Part shown: positions 54,959 through 63,063 of the stretch, piece after piece
Layout: the number at the start of each line of letters is the position of its first letter
Numbering within the stretch: the stretch's first letter is position 1
Assembly: GCF_900187065.1 (NCBI RefSeq)
Contig: NZ_LT906483.1
Coordinates: forward strand, 62,001 to 126,000
Source of the DNA: Mycolicibacterium thermoresistibile
Lineage (GTDB): Bacteria; Actinomycetota; Actinomycetes; Mycobacteriales; Mycobacteriaceae
Reading direction: 5' to 3'
DNA length: 64,000 nt
Translations under genes and position numbers: made by a program
The notes under the pieces: generated by a model
Told to the model about the DNA's origin: nothing
Databases searched by the model: none
What the model saw: only the letters and a program-made list of their open reading frames with translations

Positions 54959-55258
54959 ATGGCTATCCCTGAACTGAAGGTCAATGAGAGCGCGCTGCAC
55001 TGGGATCCGGCGGAGGTCATGGTGCCGTCTGTTCCGGCAATACCGGCTGGGGAAGACCCCATGAGTCAGGTGGTCGCCGAAGCTCTGCCCGGCGTCGCTG
55101 CGAAGGTAACCGAGATGGTTGCCGCGACGCGTGCCCAAGAAGCGGAATTCGCCGCGAATGTAGCAGCCGCCAAGCAGGCCTATCAGCGCACTGATGATAC
55201 TGCCGATCAGGAGCTGAAGAGTGCTGCAGACGCGGTCTATGTGCCGGGGGCGCTATGA
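54959..55258 (+). CDS. EspJ-like protein 3, N-terminal half as a separate gene
   Basis: 99 aa. IPELKVNESALHWDPAEV to AYQRTDDTADQE (YxxxD), then YVPGAL and a stop: the EspC-like domain of EspJ as a free-standing protein, the same length as EspC/EspF. The stop overlaps the start of the next gene (ATGA), which encodes the matching C-terminal half. It is either an ancestral split form or a recent fission; the neat overlap argues against simple decay. Confidence 0.75.
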   Translation: MAIPELKVNESALHWDPAEVMVPSVPAIPAGEDPMSQVVAEALPGVAAKVTEMVAATRAQEAEFAANVAAAKQAYQRTDDTADQELKSAADAVYVPGAL

Positions 55259-55668
55259 GTGGTTCAGTCGGGGATACGTACGGATCAACCGGACAGAACG
55301 GCGCTATCGGTTCCCTTTTGGGAGTGCCCGTGCAGATGGCAGGAGCTGCGGGGTCCGCACCGCAAACTGTATTGCAGGCAGGTCAAGGCGCGCATCAACA
55401 AATTGGGCAATTCGCTGGAACTATCGGGGAGAGCCTCTCCGCTAATGCCCTAGAGCGTGCGGATCCTACCGAGCAAGACTCAGGGCTAGGGTTCCTTCCT
55501 GAACCGACGAACCAACCGATAGGAGAGCCGGTGTCGGACAAGGATGCCATTTCCGCGGAGGAAAACCGTGGCCGCCGCCCACAGTCGGATGGGCAACATG
55601 AGACGTCGGATAGTCGTGCCGAGGGGCCGGAACAGGTGACTCGCGATTCCGCCCTGGTTGACCTGTGA
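55255..55668 (+). CDS. EspJ-like protein 3, C-terminal half as a separate gene
   Basis: 137 aa. NGAIGSLLGVPVQMAGAAGS and GAHQQIGQFAGTIGESLSAN match the second part of EspJ-like 1 and 2 (FGQLLSAPMQIIGAAASMPQ, GQLAGSVAENI), followed by an acidic tail. Translationally coupled to the N-terminal half. Without the YxxxD domain it would need to be exported as a complex with that half or stay inside. Confidence 0.7.
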   Translation: MSGSVGDTYGSTGQNGAIGSLLGVPVQMAGAAGSAPQTVLQAGQGAHQQIGQFAGTIGESLSANALERADPTEQDSGLGFLPEPTNQPIGEPVSDKDAISAEENRGRRPQSDGQHETSDSRAEGPEQVTRDSALVDL

Positions 55669-55702
55669 CGCGGGGTTTTTCTGCGGTTGGAGGGGCCCGC
55701 CG

Positions 55703-56827
55703 ATGAGCGGACCAACACCACCCAATGGTCCAATCCACCCACCACCACCTGGGGGTCGCCCGGGACCGCCGCAGCCGTGGCCACAGTATCCGCACGGACA
55801 GTGGTCGACACCGCCACCGAAGCGAGGCAACGGCTGGAAGTGGGTAGTCGGCGCGGTCGCATTGCTAGCTGCTGTGGGAGTGACGGCCGCGGTCACCCTA
55901 TCGGTCGCGGGTGGCGACGAGGTCGTTGGCGATGAGCCATCACGTGCTGCCCCAAACCAAGCCCATACTTCGAATACACGCATTGCCAGTGCCGACGATA
56001 CGGGTCCGATAACCGTCATTACCGACGAACCATCGTGCGCTCCGGTCCGGCCGATACTCGAAACTCGCGCCCACGCGCAGCGTAACGGGTGGGATCGTCG
56101 GGATCCGGCGGTACCTGCAACCGAGTGGACGCCGGATGTACGGGAGCAATTCGAGGCGGTGGGAGAGTCAATGAGGGTATCCGCTGACCAGCTTGTGCCG
56201 ATAGCAGAGATGACCCCGCATCGCGTCATGCGCGAACTATACGAACAATTAATAGCGTATTCACGGGCTTATGCAGACGCTATACCCACCTACGTGGCTG
56301 TTGACAACAACCTCGCCGTCGTGGCTAACAGTATCTCTGAAGCGATATCGAGCATCTGTGCCGCAATTGATTTCAAATCTGCAGCGGCACGTGCGCCGTT
56401 AGTGCCACCACTATCCCCCCCTGACCAGGTGCCTCCGTTGGGTGATTTGTCTCAACCGCAACGATACCTCACAGAACCGAATCCAGTGTGCGAGGACTGG
56501 GCTTCTGCTCTAGCCGCCTATCAGAGCGAGATAAAGCCGTGGACGGTGACATCACCAGACATTCCTGCTGGCCAGTGGTCCAATGAGCAGAAACGCCTCA
56601 CCGATGACGTCATACCTGTGATGCAAGACTTCGCGCGCGAAGTTAACTCGCTCGGTGAGGAAAGCGGCAATGGAACTCTGAGGGACGTGGCTCAACTGTC
56701 CGCACAATACCGAAATGCGTATGTTGCTGCATTGCCCACCTATGTGCCAGCAGATAAGTATCTCTTGATGGCGTCGAACTATTTGGTCGGTGTAGTCAAC
56801 GCAGCCTGTCGAGCAGTTGCGGAATAG
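55703..56827 (+). CDS. Proline-rich four-Cys membrane protein, copy 6
   Basis: 374 aa from the ATG at 55703 (GGAGGGG upstream), MSGPTPPNGPIHPPPP as in copies 2 and 5. Membrane helix about residues 53-75. Outer domain with PSCAPV, SICAAI, PVCEDW and NAACRAV and TPHRVMRELYEQL. The espK-like gene follows after 3 bp. Part of module 3. Confidence 0.82.
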   Translation: MSGPTPPNGPIHPPPPGGRPGPPQPWPQYPHGQWSTPPPKRGNGWKWVVGAVALLAAVGVTAAVTLSVAGGDEVVGDEPSRAAPNQAHTSNTRIASADDTGPITVITDEPSCAPVRPILETRAHAQRNGWDRRDPAVPATEWTPDVREQFEAVGESMRVSADQLVPIAEMTPHRVMRELYEQLIAYSRAYADAIPTYVAVDNNLAVVANSISEAISSICAAIDFKSAAARAPLVPPLSPPDQVPPLGDLSQPQRYLTEPNPVCEDWASALAAYQSEIKPWTVTSPDIPAGQWSNEQKRLTDDVIPVMQDFAREVNSLGEESGNGTLRDVAQLSAQYRNAYVAALPTYVPADKYLLMASNYLVGVVNAACRAVAE

Positions 56828-56830
56828 ATT

Positions 56831-59167
56831 ATGACGAATCCGATTGCCTTGCGGACAGTTCCGCAAGATGTTTGGTCGGTCGCCACGATTCAGCCTGACG
56901 ACAGCGAATACGGAAGTCAGACAGTAACGGGCAACAGCTGGGTGAACGCCGATGAACAAGCGATCGCTGAGACCGCAAATAGTTTTCAACAATTTGCGGA
57001 CGATATCCGCAACAATGTGATTCCTGCGCTTCAGAACCAGCGAGACGTGCTAAATAGCAATTGGGAGGGTGGTGCCGCAGCAGCGGCGATAGCGACGGCA
57101 GATAAGATTATCGCTTCTCATAGTGCCACAGCTGCCGAGGCTGATGCCGTTGCACGCAGGCTGCGCAAAATTGAGAAAACTATAGCTGATACGAAAAAAC
57201 TTCTAAATCAAAAAGCTAAGGAAGTTCAGGGCGAGTGCCTTCTGGCTGATGCAGAGACATCCGCGCTCGTTCGAGCCGGCCGCAACGATAACTTGCAGAC
57301 AATATCTCGAAAATCGGAAGAACTAGCCGCGGAATTCGGTATCGAGGTTAAGTCTGACGCGTCGACGGAATCAGCGACTGACACTGGCGATGGAACGCCT
57401 GTATCCGCGGAGTCGGATAAGGCATCAGCCGAAGGCCAGCCTTCGGAGTTCAGCTCAGATACTGTCAGCTTGTGGTCACCGCCGACGCCGCCGGGAGACT
57501 CGCCGACGGATGGTCACCCGCACGAATACCAGGCGGAACAAGAAGGTTTATGGACGAACCCGCAATTGCCGCCGCCCGAAAACGAGCCCGCAAATGGTGG
57601 TGTAGAGCAACCGATTGGTAACGGCTCGCAACCGGAGGTATATGAAGCGGCGACAACTAGCCCGCCAGCGGCGACGACGCCCACGATGGCTGTCCCGGGT
57701 GCGCCCGGCCAAGCGGGTTTTTCGACCCCGGTGCCCCACCACGCAACCCCGCCCGCGTCTTCCCGCGGACCCTCCAGCGGTGTTTCTCCGGCCGGTGGCG
57801 GCCTAGGTTCGTCCGGCTCGTCCGGAAGTCCCTCATCGGGCGGCTCAACGAGCACCGGTTCGTCGTTGGGTTCCTTTGGTTCTGGCTCGGAAAGCTCCTC
57901 TGCCGTCGATCCGGCCGCCGCGCAAGCAGGACAGGCCGCTGCAACGAACCCCGCCGCTGCGCCCCCGCCGACACCACTGGAAGCGGCTGTTCGCGCCGCC
58001 AGCGCTGCGCAGGTTCCGATCGCTCCTCCGGTGCAGCCGTTGGAGGCGCCCGCTCCGGCTCAGCCGGCACCGGCGAATCCGGCTGCCGCTGCGACACCGG
58101 CCTCGCCGAACACACCGCCCACCGGGGCCGCCGGCCCGGTCGGCGCCGGAGGGGCAGCTCCAGCGACCCCCATGCCGGGTACCGGCGGTGCAGCCGGTGG
58201 CAGCCCAATGCCGTTGGTGCCGGCGCCCACTCCGCCGCCGGCCGCACCGGTACCGCCGGCCGCCCCGGGTCCCGCCCCTGTGGCTCCGCCCGCTGCGGCG
58301 GCAACCGGTGCCGCCGGTGTCGCCGCAGCTCCGGTACCGGTCACCAATGCTCGGGCGCAGCGCGACGCCGTCGCCGGGGCAGCGACCGCAGGCGCGTTAC
58401 GTCGCCTCCAGGGCGGACATGACCCGCTGCGGCTGGCGCGGCAGATCGGTGCGGCACTGAACGCGCCGCCGTCCATCCCGGAGGCACAGTGGGGCTTCCT
58501 ATGGGCGACCGGGGTCACCGTCGACGGCACCATCGTGGTGGCCAACAGCTACGGGCTGGCGTTCATCCCGGACGGGGTCAATCTGCCCGAGCAGGTGAAG
58601 ATGGCCACCGCCGACGAATCGATCCCCCCAACCGAGCGCGCGAAGTGGGCGACCTACCCGTTCCTGGCGTTGCAGGGGTGGGCACAGCACACCGGCGCCA
58701 CGTTGCAGGCCGTGGTCGGCACCGACGAGCAGCTGCGCGGGATCGACCCGGGCGCGCGCAAGGTGTTGATCGATGAGGCGGACATTCCTCAGAACGGCAC
58801 GATGCAGGGCCGTAGCCGGCTCGAAGTCATCGCTCCGGAGTCTGCCGCCCGCCTCACCGCGATGAGCGATGCCATGCTGCCCGACCTGCTGCCGCCGCCT
58901 CCCGTGGACGCCACTGCGCCCGAAGACAAGTCCGATCAACTCTGGTTCGACACGATGAAACCGTTGATGGGCGCGGGAGAAGGCCGAGAACTCGCCCATC
59001 TCAAGAGCTTCATCGCCTATACCGAACACCGGCAGGAATTGGCGTTACACCGTGCCCACACCGCGATCGACGCGCAGAGCCTGCGCGAGGCGATCGCCGA
59101 CTGGGTGTACTGGCAGCACCTGAGCGTGCTGATGGCGGACGCACTGGCAGAATCCGCCAGCACCTGA
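56831..59167 (+). CDS. espK: EspK-like protein 3
   Basis: 778 aa. N-terminal domain: QPDDSEYGSQTVTGNSWVNA, turn NWEGGA (about residue 77), helices with KKLLNQKAKEVQ. A Pro/Gly/Ser-rich linker, then the conserved EspK domain (HDPLRLARQIGAALNAPPSI, IVVANSYGLAFIPDGVNLPE, GRELAHLKSFIAYTEHRQEL). Linked to the upstream gene by a 3-bp gap. Same change in base composition from N- to C-terminus as in the other copies. Confidence 0.9.
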   Translation: MTNPIALRTVPQDVWSVATIQPDDSEYGSQTVTGNSWVNADEQAIAETANSFQQFADDIRNNVIPALQNQRDVLNSNWEGGAAAAAIATADKIIASHSATAAEADAVARRLRKIEKTIADTKKLLNQKAKEVQGECLLADAETSALVRAGRNDNLQTISRKSEELAAEFGIEVKSDASTESATDTGDGTPVSAESDKASAEGQPSEFSSDTVSLWSPPTPPGDSPTDGHPHEYQAEQEGLWTNPQLPPPENEPANGGVEQPIGNGSQPEVYEAATTSPPAATTPTMAVPGAPGQAGFSTPVPHHATPPASSRGPSSGVSPAGGGLGSSGSSGSPSSGGSTSTGSSLGSFGSGSESSSAVDPAAAQAGQAAATNPAAAPPPTPLEAAVRAASAAQVPIAPPVQPLEAPAPAQPAPANPAAAATPASPNTPPTGAAGPVGAGGAAPATPMPGTGGAAGGSPMPLVPAPTPPPAAPVPPAAPGPAPVAPPAAAATGAAGVAAAPVPVTNARAQRDAVAGAATAGALRRLQGGHDPLRLARQIGAALNAPPSIPEAQWGFLWATGVTVDGTIVVANSYGLAFIPDGVNLPEQVKMATADESIPPTERAKWATYPFLALQGWAQHTGATLQAVVGTDEQLRGIDPGARKVLIDEADIPQNGTMQGRSRLEVIAPESAARLTAMSDAMLPDLLPPPPVDATAPEDKSDQLWFDTMKPLMGAGEGRELAHLKSFIAYTEHRQELALHRAHTAIDAQSLREAIADWVYWQHLSVLMADALAESAST

Positions 59168-59188
59168 GTCCGAAGAGGCCGAACCCCG

Positions 59189-59959
59189 ATGGTCGTACTG
59201 CGGCGATTCTCGATCACGATACTGGCCATCGCCTTCCTCGTGTGCTTCGGCTGGGCGGTGCACGCGTTTCGCAACGGCCACCACGTCACGATGATCGTCG
59301 CCCTGGCGTTGGCCGCCCTGTGGTTTCCTGCGCTGATCGCCTGGGTCATCAAGCCGAAGGTGAAACCCCGAGCAGCGGCTGATCACAACGGCACGGTGAT
59401 CCGAATCGACTGGCGGGTCGATGCGGGCCTGTACGTATGTCTGACGGCGGGAACCCTCGCGTTCGGCAGCTTTTCGATTCTCGGAGTAACGGGGCGATTG
59501 AACATCCCGCTTCCGGAGGATATCGGACGGCACTATGCCGCAATATTTTTCTTGCCCGCGGTGGTCTGTCTGGTACTGCTGCTGCGGATGGTGTACTGCC
59601 GGGGAGCCGGCTATGTCCGATTGACGCCGGACGGCTTCACCTTCGTAGAGTCCTTCCGCATCAGAAGCGGTGACTGGTCGGACGTTGTACACATCACCGA
59701 CGAAGCGCTCGAATACCCGGGCGCGCGAAGCCCAATCGCCGTCGTGACGGCAGACCGCCAGATGCACGTATTGAAGGAGTCGGCGTGGTTCACGCCCGGG
59801 GGCCGCGCGCTTCTTGAGCTGATGCGCTTCTACTGGCAGCATCCGCAGGCTCGTCTTGAGCTCACCGACGATCGGGCTCTGGCGCGTTTGGAGCAACTGC
59901 ATCTGGAGCTCGGCCCGGGGGTTCAGGCGGCGCATGAGAACCCGCCGCCCCCTGGGTGA
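59189..59959 (+). CDS. Polytopic membrane protein, module 3 (different family)
   Basis: 256 aa with four membrane segments (about residues 6-25, 32-53, 75-95, 114-134), then a soluble PH/YcxB-like domain (VRLTPDGFTFVESFRIRSGD). It takes the same place as the 379-aa proteins of modules 1 and 2 but has no clear sequence match to them, so the last slot of the module is exchangeable. 21 bp after the espK-like gene. Confidence 0.7.
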   Translation: MVVLRRFSITILAIAFLVCFGWAVHAFRNGHHVTMIVALALAALWFPALIAWVIKPKVKPRAAADHNGTVIRIDWRVDAGLYVCLTAGTLAFGSFSILGVTGRLNIPLPEDIGRHYAAIFFLPAVVCLVLLLRMVYCRGAGYVRLTPDGFTFVESFRIRSGDWSDVVHITDEALEYPGARSPIAVVTADRQMHVLKESAWFTPGGRALLELMRFYWQHPQARLELTDDRALARLEQLHLELGPGVQAAHENPPPPG

Positions 59960-60058
59960 TCGCTCTGATGTCAGCTTCCCGCCGCAAAGACAATCTAGTG
60001 CGGTTCGGGGCGTGTACTCGTTGCTAGGCTTTGCATAACGACGAGCGAAAGAGCGCGC

Positions 60059-60781
60059 ATGTCCAGAATGCTAGACGCATACTCGACTCTCAACTGGGGT
60101 AAGAGCGTCGTCGAGCACCCGATGAGCGCCAAGGACCATACCGGATGGGGGATAGCCGGTACTGGCGCTGATTTCGTCACACTCATGCAGGGCATGACCG
60201 AAGCGGGTAGCGGCCTCGACCAAGGAAGACTCGCCAAGGCGGCCGCCACCCCCATCATTCGAGCAGCGCTCTTGGCGATGATGGTGATGAGCAATACCTG
60301 TGGAGTCGGTACCCCGGAGAAGGGAGACCGATTCGAAGAAGGGGCACAAGCTTTCGAGGCTGCAGGCGAGGCCCTCGGTGCGACGAAGTCGCCCGAGAGT
60401 TGGCAGGGTAAGGCGTCAAACACCTACACCGACAGGAATGACGAGCAGCGTGCGCGTGCTGAGCGCATGGCCGCCATCGATCGAACTGTGAAGGAAATCC
60501 TCGACGCGGAGGCCCATCAAGTCGATGTGGCGCGCAAGATGCTGGACCGGTGTCAGACGGTCTTGAGCCTATCTATCCCAGCCGCGATTGCCGCGAAGGC
60601 GATTCCGTTCAAAGGCCCGGCCATTTCCACCGCCATCGAGGTGGCAGCGGTTGCCGGAACTGCACCGCTGGCAAGCCTGCGATACAACGAGCTCACACGG
60701 GCCGTGATCCGCAACGCTGCGCGCATGACACAAGCTGCCGGCGAGTACAGCAGCGTTGCGTCGGCGGCGAACCCGTCCTGA
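60059..60781 (+). CDS. EspE/EspA-family ESX-1 substrate
   Basis: 240 aa. The second half (SWQGKASNTYTDRNDEQRAR, EAHQVDVARKMLDRCQ, KGPAISTAIEVAAVAG) has the helical pattern of the EspA/EspE family, including the W-x-G turn. Shorter than M. tuberculosis EspA or EspE (~390-400 aa by recall), missing the C-terminal region. Followed by an EspF/EspC-like gene, as espE-espF and espA-espC are paired elsewhere. The espH-like proteins in this window could be its chaperones. Confidence 0.75.
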   Translation: MSRMLDAYSTLNWGKSVVEHPMSAKDHTGWGIAGTGADFVTLMQGMTEAGSGLDQGRLAKAAATPIIRAALLAMMVMSNTCGVGTPEKGDRFEEGAQAFEAAGEALGATKSPESWQGKASNTYTDRNDEQRARAERMAAIDRTVKEILDAEAHQVDVARKMLDRCQTVLSLSIPAAIAAKAIPFKGPAISTAIEVAAVAGTAPLASLRYNELTRAVIRNAARMTQAAGEYSSVASAANPS

Positions 60782-60816
60782 TCAACCGGTCAAGGACCCA
60801 AGAGAGAGGAAGCAGC

Positions 60817-61134
60817 GTGGGCGGCAACCTGGAAGTCGCGGCCTCGGATCTGACCGGTTTGGCCGGTGGGCAGCGTGATGTCGCAACCACATTGGGATCA
60901 GCAGAAGCCGCAACCGACGGGGTGACGGGCAAAGTCCTCCAGACCCACGGCATTGTGTGCGCGCCGACAATAGCCGCACTCGGTGCCGCCCAAATGTCAC
61001 GCAGTAACGCGGCCAAGGCGATGGAGCGGATCTCCAACGACCTCGCCGAGAAACTGGACACGGCGGCTGCGGAATATACGCGCACGGATCAGCAGGGCCA
61101 GCAGACTCTCGATGGGGAGATGCGCCCAGGCTGA
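60817..61134 (+). CDS. EspF/EspC-like small ESX-1 substrate
   Basis: 105 aa from a GTG with GAGAGAGGA upstream. NLEVAASDLTGLAGGQRDVA opening and YTRTD (YxxxD) near the C-terminus. It lies 35 bp after the EspE-like gene, forming an EspE-EspF-type pair. It converges with espL (22 bp between stops). Confidence 0.8.
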   Translation: MGGNLEVAASDLTGLAGGQRDVATTLGSAEAATDGVTGKVLQTHGIVCAPTIAALGAAQMSRSNAAKAMERISNDLAEKLDTAAAEYTRTDQQGQQTLDGEMRPG

Positions 61135-61156
61135 CGCCGCTGCAGCGCTCACCTCG

Positions 61157-61498
61157 TCACTGCAGTATTTGTCCGAGATCGTCCGACATCTCAGTCACCA
61201 ACGCGTCGATCCGTTCACGGTCGGCTTCAATCGACGACATGGCCGACGCAGTCGCCTTCTGCAGCGCCTCGTTCAGTCGCTGCTCGACGGTCGCTGCACC
61301 CAGTCGCAGCAGCCCGTCCTCGATACGGATGTCAGCCAACTGCTGGTGACCATCGAGGATGACCTCGACGGACTCGGATTCGTCAGTGCCGGTGAAGGTT
61401 TGGGTGTTCATCTTGTGCAGCTGGTCATCCATGATCGACTGCAGCTGCTCGCCGTGCCGCAACACCGCGGCGACCTGGGGATGCAACTCCTCCGTCAC
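61157..61498 (-). CDS. espL: EspL, YbaB-like ESX-1 associated protein
   Basis: 113 aa (Rv3880c is ~115 aa). YbaB/EbfC-like fold: one long beta segment region (SVEVILDGHQQLADIRIEDG) between helices. EspL is reported to stabilise EspE/EspF-type substrates and to act in EspB secretion. The start overlaps the espB stop by 4 bp, as expected for the espB-espL operon. Confidence 0.9.
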   Translation of the reverse strand: MTEELHPQVAAVLRHGEQLQSIMDDQLHKMNTQTFTGTDESESVEVILDGHQQLADIRIEDGLLRLGAATVEQRLNEALQKATASAMSSIEADRERIDALVTEMSDDLGQILQ

Positions 61499-63063
61499 TT
61501 GGATTCTTTACCTTCCTGCGATTCCTTACGCCGCCGGTTGCCGATGATCCCTTCGGTCCACGGTCGATCTTCTTTGTACAGATCCTCATCGGGTGACAGA
61601 TTCGCGTCGCGCCGCTTCTCTTTGCCTTGATTCTGTCCACCGCCGGCGCCCATGGGCATGCCGCCCATGCCGCCCATCATGCCCATGCCGCCGCCTGCCA
61701 TCGGCCCACCGACCGGTGCTGCGCCGGCGCGCCCCGCAGCCGGTGACGCCGCGACGGTCTCGGCGGTCACTGCCGGCTGCAACGGCTGAGGTGCCCCGCC
61801 CCCGGCTCCGCCTCCCGCTCCGCCGCCGGCACCTCCACCGGCAGCGGGCTTGACGCTCGGATCGGTAGGCATCTTGGGCATCTCGGGTTTGCCACCCGGC
61901 GCGCCGCCGGGAAGCCCGCCTGGCATTCCACCGCCGGGTGCGCCGCCGCCGGATGGGGCGCCACCACCCGGAGACCCACCGCCCGCCGGCGCGCCGCCGC
62001 CCTGTTCGGCCGCGGCGGTAACCGGCTCTGGCGAGGCCGGCACGGGAGGTTCGGGTGCTACCGGAGAACCCATCGGGTCCACCGACCCTGTCGGACCCCC
62101 GCCCCCGCCAGGTGCACCCCCGCCCGGCGCACCGCCCCCGCCAGGTGCGCCCTCCTGGATGTACTTGGCTTTGAGATCGGCATCTCTGCTGTACCTGCCG
62201 CGGGGATCGCCGTTTGTGGTGACGGGAGGAACCATCGCTGCACCCGTGGGGGGTGGTGGAACTTCTATGCCGCTGAGGGCGGAGTCCTTGGCGTACTCGC
62301 TGAGGACCTCGTCCGATTTTCGTTGCAACTGGTGGTACATGTCCATCCACCTGAAGTTCTGACGGACGATGTTTTCGACCCGCTCCACTTCTTCTTCGGT
62401 CGGATGCTCTTGCACCGCCTTGCGATGCGCATCCGCGAGCTTCTCCGCGTGATCGGCCAGGTTTTCGGCGACTCCCGCCATGGCTTGCAACCACTGCCGA
62501 TGTTCGGTCATCGCGTCCTGTGCAGACTCTGCACCGGTACCACCCCAGTTGACGTCGTCCAGGTTGAAAGAATTTGCGCGTTCGGACAATTGGGTGCTGT
62601 AAGCCCGCCAGTTCGCCGCGAACTCCTGCAACGACGCGGTTTGATCGGGAGCATTGATCTGCGCGGCCGCGGTCTTGACGTCGAGGTATCCGGGCGGACC
62701 GGGGCATTGCCCGATAGGCAGACCGGTTGGCTCTGGGGCGGGCGGTTCGATGTCATACCGGGGGAAAACGGGTTCCGACGGGATCGGCTCGCCGGCATCG
62801 AGGGCCGCCTTTGCCCGTGCATCGAATTCCGTATAGGCGTTCGCCGCCGCCACCAGGGACTGCGAGAGCCGTCTCGCCTCCACCTCTCCGGCGGCGATCT
62901 TCGCGCGGGTCTCCGCCGACGCCGCATAGAGTTGGCTGACCGCGATACCGGCAAGCTCCAGACCGCACGCCGGTTGCGGGTCAGTGGGCATGGGGGGCCA
63001 CGGAGCAGAAATGACCGTTGCCTTCGCCTGCAATTCCGACGGTTCGACTCTGAGTTCTGTCAT
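61495..63063 (-). CDS. espB: EspB, secreted ESX-1 substrate
   Basis: 522 aa from the ATG at 63063 (TELRVEPSELQAKATVISA). The N-terminal PE/PPE-like helical domain has YTEFD (YxxxD, residues 77-81) and NWGGTG (WxG, about residue 172). A long Gly/Pro/Ala-rich middle precedes the conserved C-terminus DEDLYKEDRPWTEGIIGNRR and then a KESQEGKESK tail, matching Rv3881c. EspB forms oligomers, is trimmed by MycP1 and binds EspK; three EspK-like proteins in this window are possible partners. The stop of eccE1 touches the start. Confidence 0.95.
   Translation of the reverse strand: MTELRVEPSELQAKATVISAPWPPMPTDPQPACGLELAGIAVSQLYAASAETRAKIAAGEVEARRLSQSLVAAANAYTEFDARAKAALDAGEPIPSEPVFPRYDIEPPAPEPTGLPIGQCPGPPGYLDVKTAAAQINAPDQTASLQEFAANWRAYSTQLSERANSFNLDDVNWGGTGAESAQDAMTEHRQWLQAMAGVAENLADHAEKLADAHRKAVQEHPTEEEVERVENIVRQNFRWMDMYHQLQRKSDEVLSEYAKDSALSGIEVPPPPTGAAMVPPVTTNGDPRGRYSRDADLKAKYIQEGAPGGGGAPGGGAPGGGGGPTGSVDPMGSPVAPEPPVPASPEPVTAAAEQGGGAPAGGGSPGGGAPSGGGAPGGGMPGGLPGGAPGGKPEMPKMPTDPSVKPAAGGGAGGGAGGGAGGGAPQPLQPAVTAETVAASPAAGRAGAAPVGGPMAGGGMGMMGGMGGMPMGAGGGQNQGKEKRRDANLSPDEDLYKEDRPWTEGIIGNRRRKESQEGKESK

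Noticed and set aside
12769..61134. Prophage or integrative conjugative element as the source of the block
   Set aside because: No integrase, attachment repeats, tRNA, phage structural or relaxase genes; only insertion sequences and ESX-associated genes.
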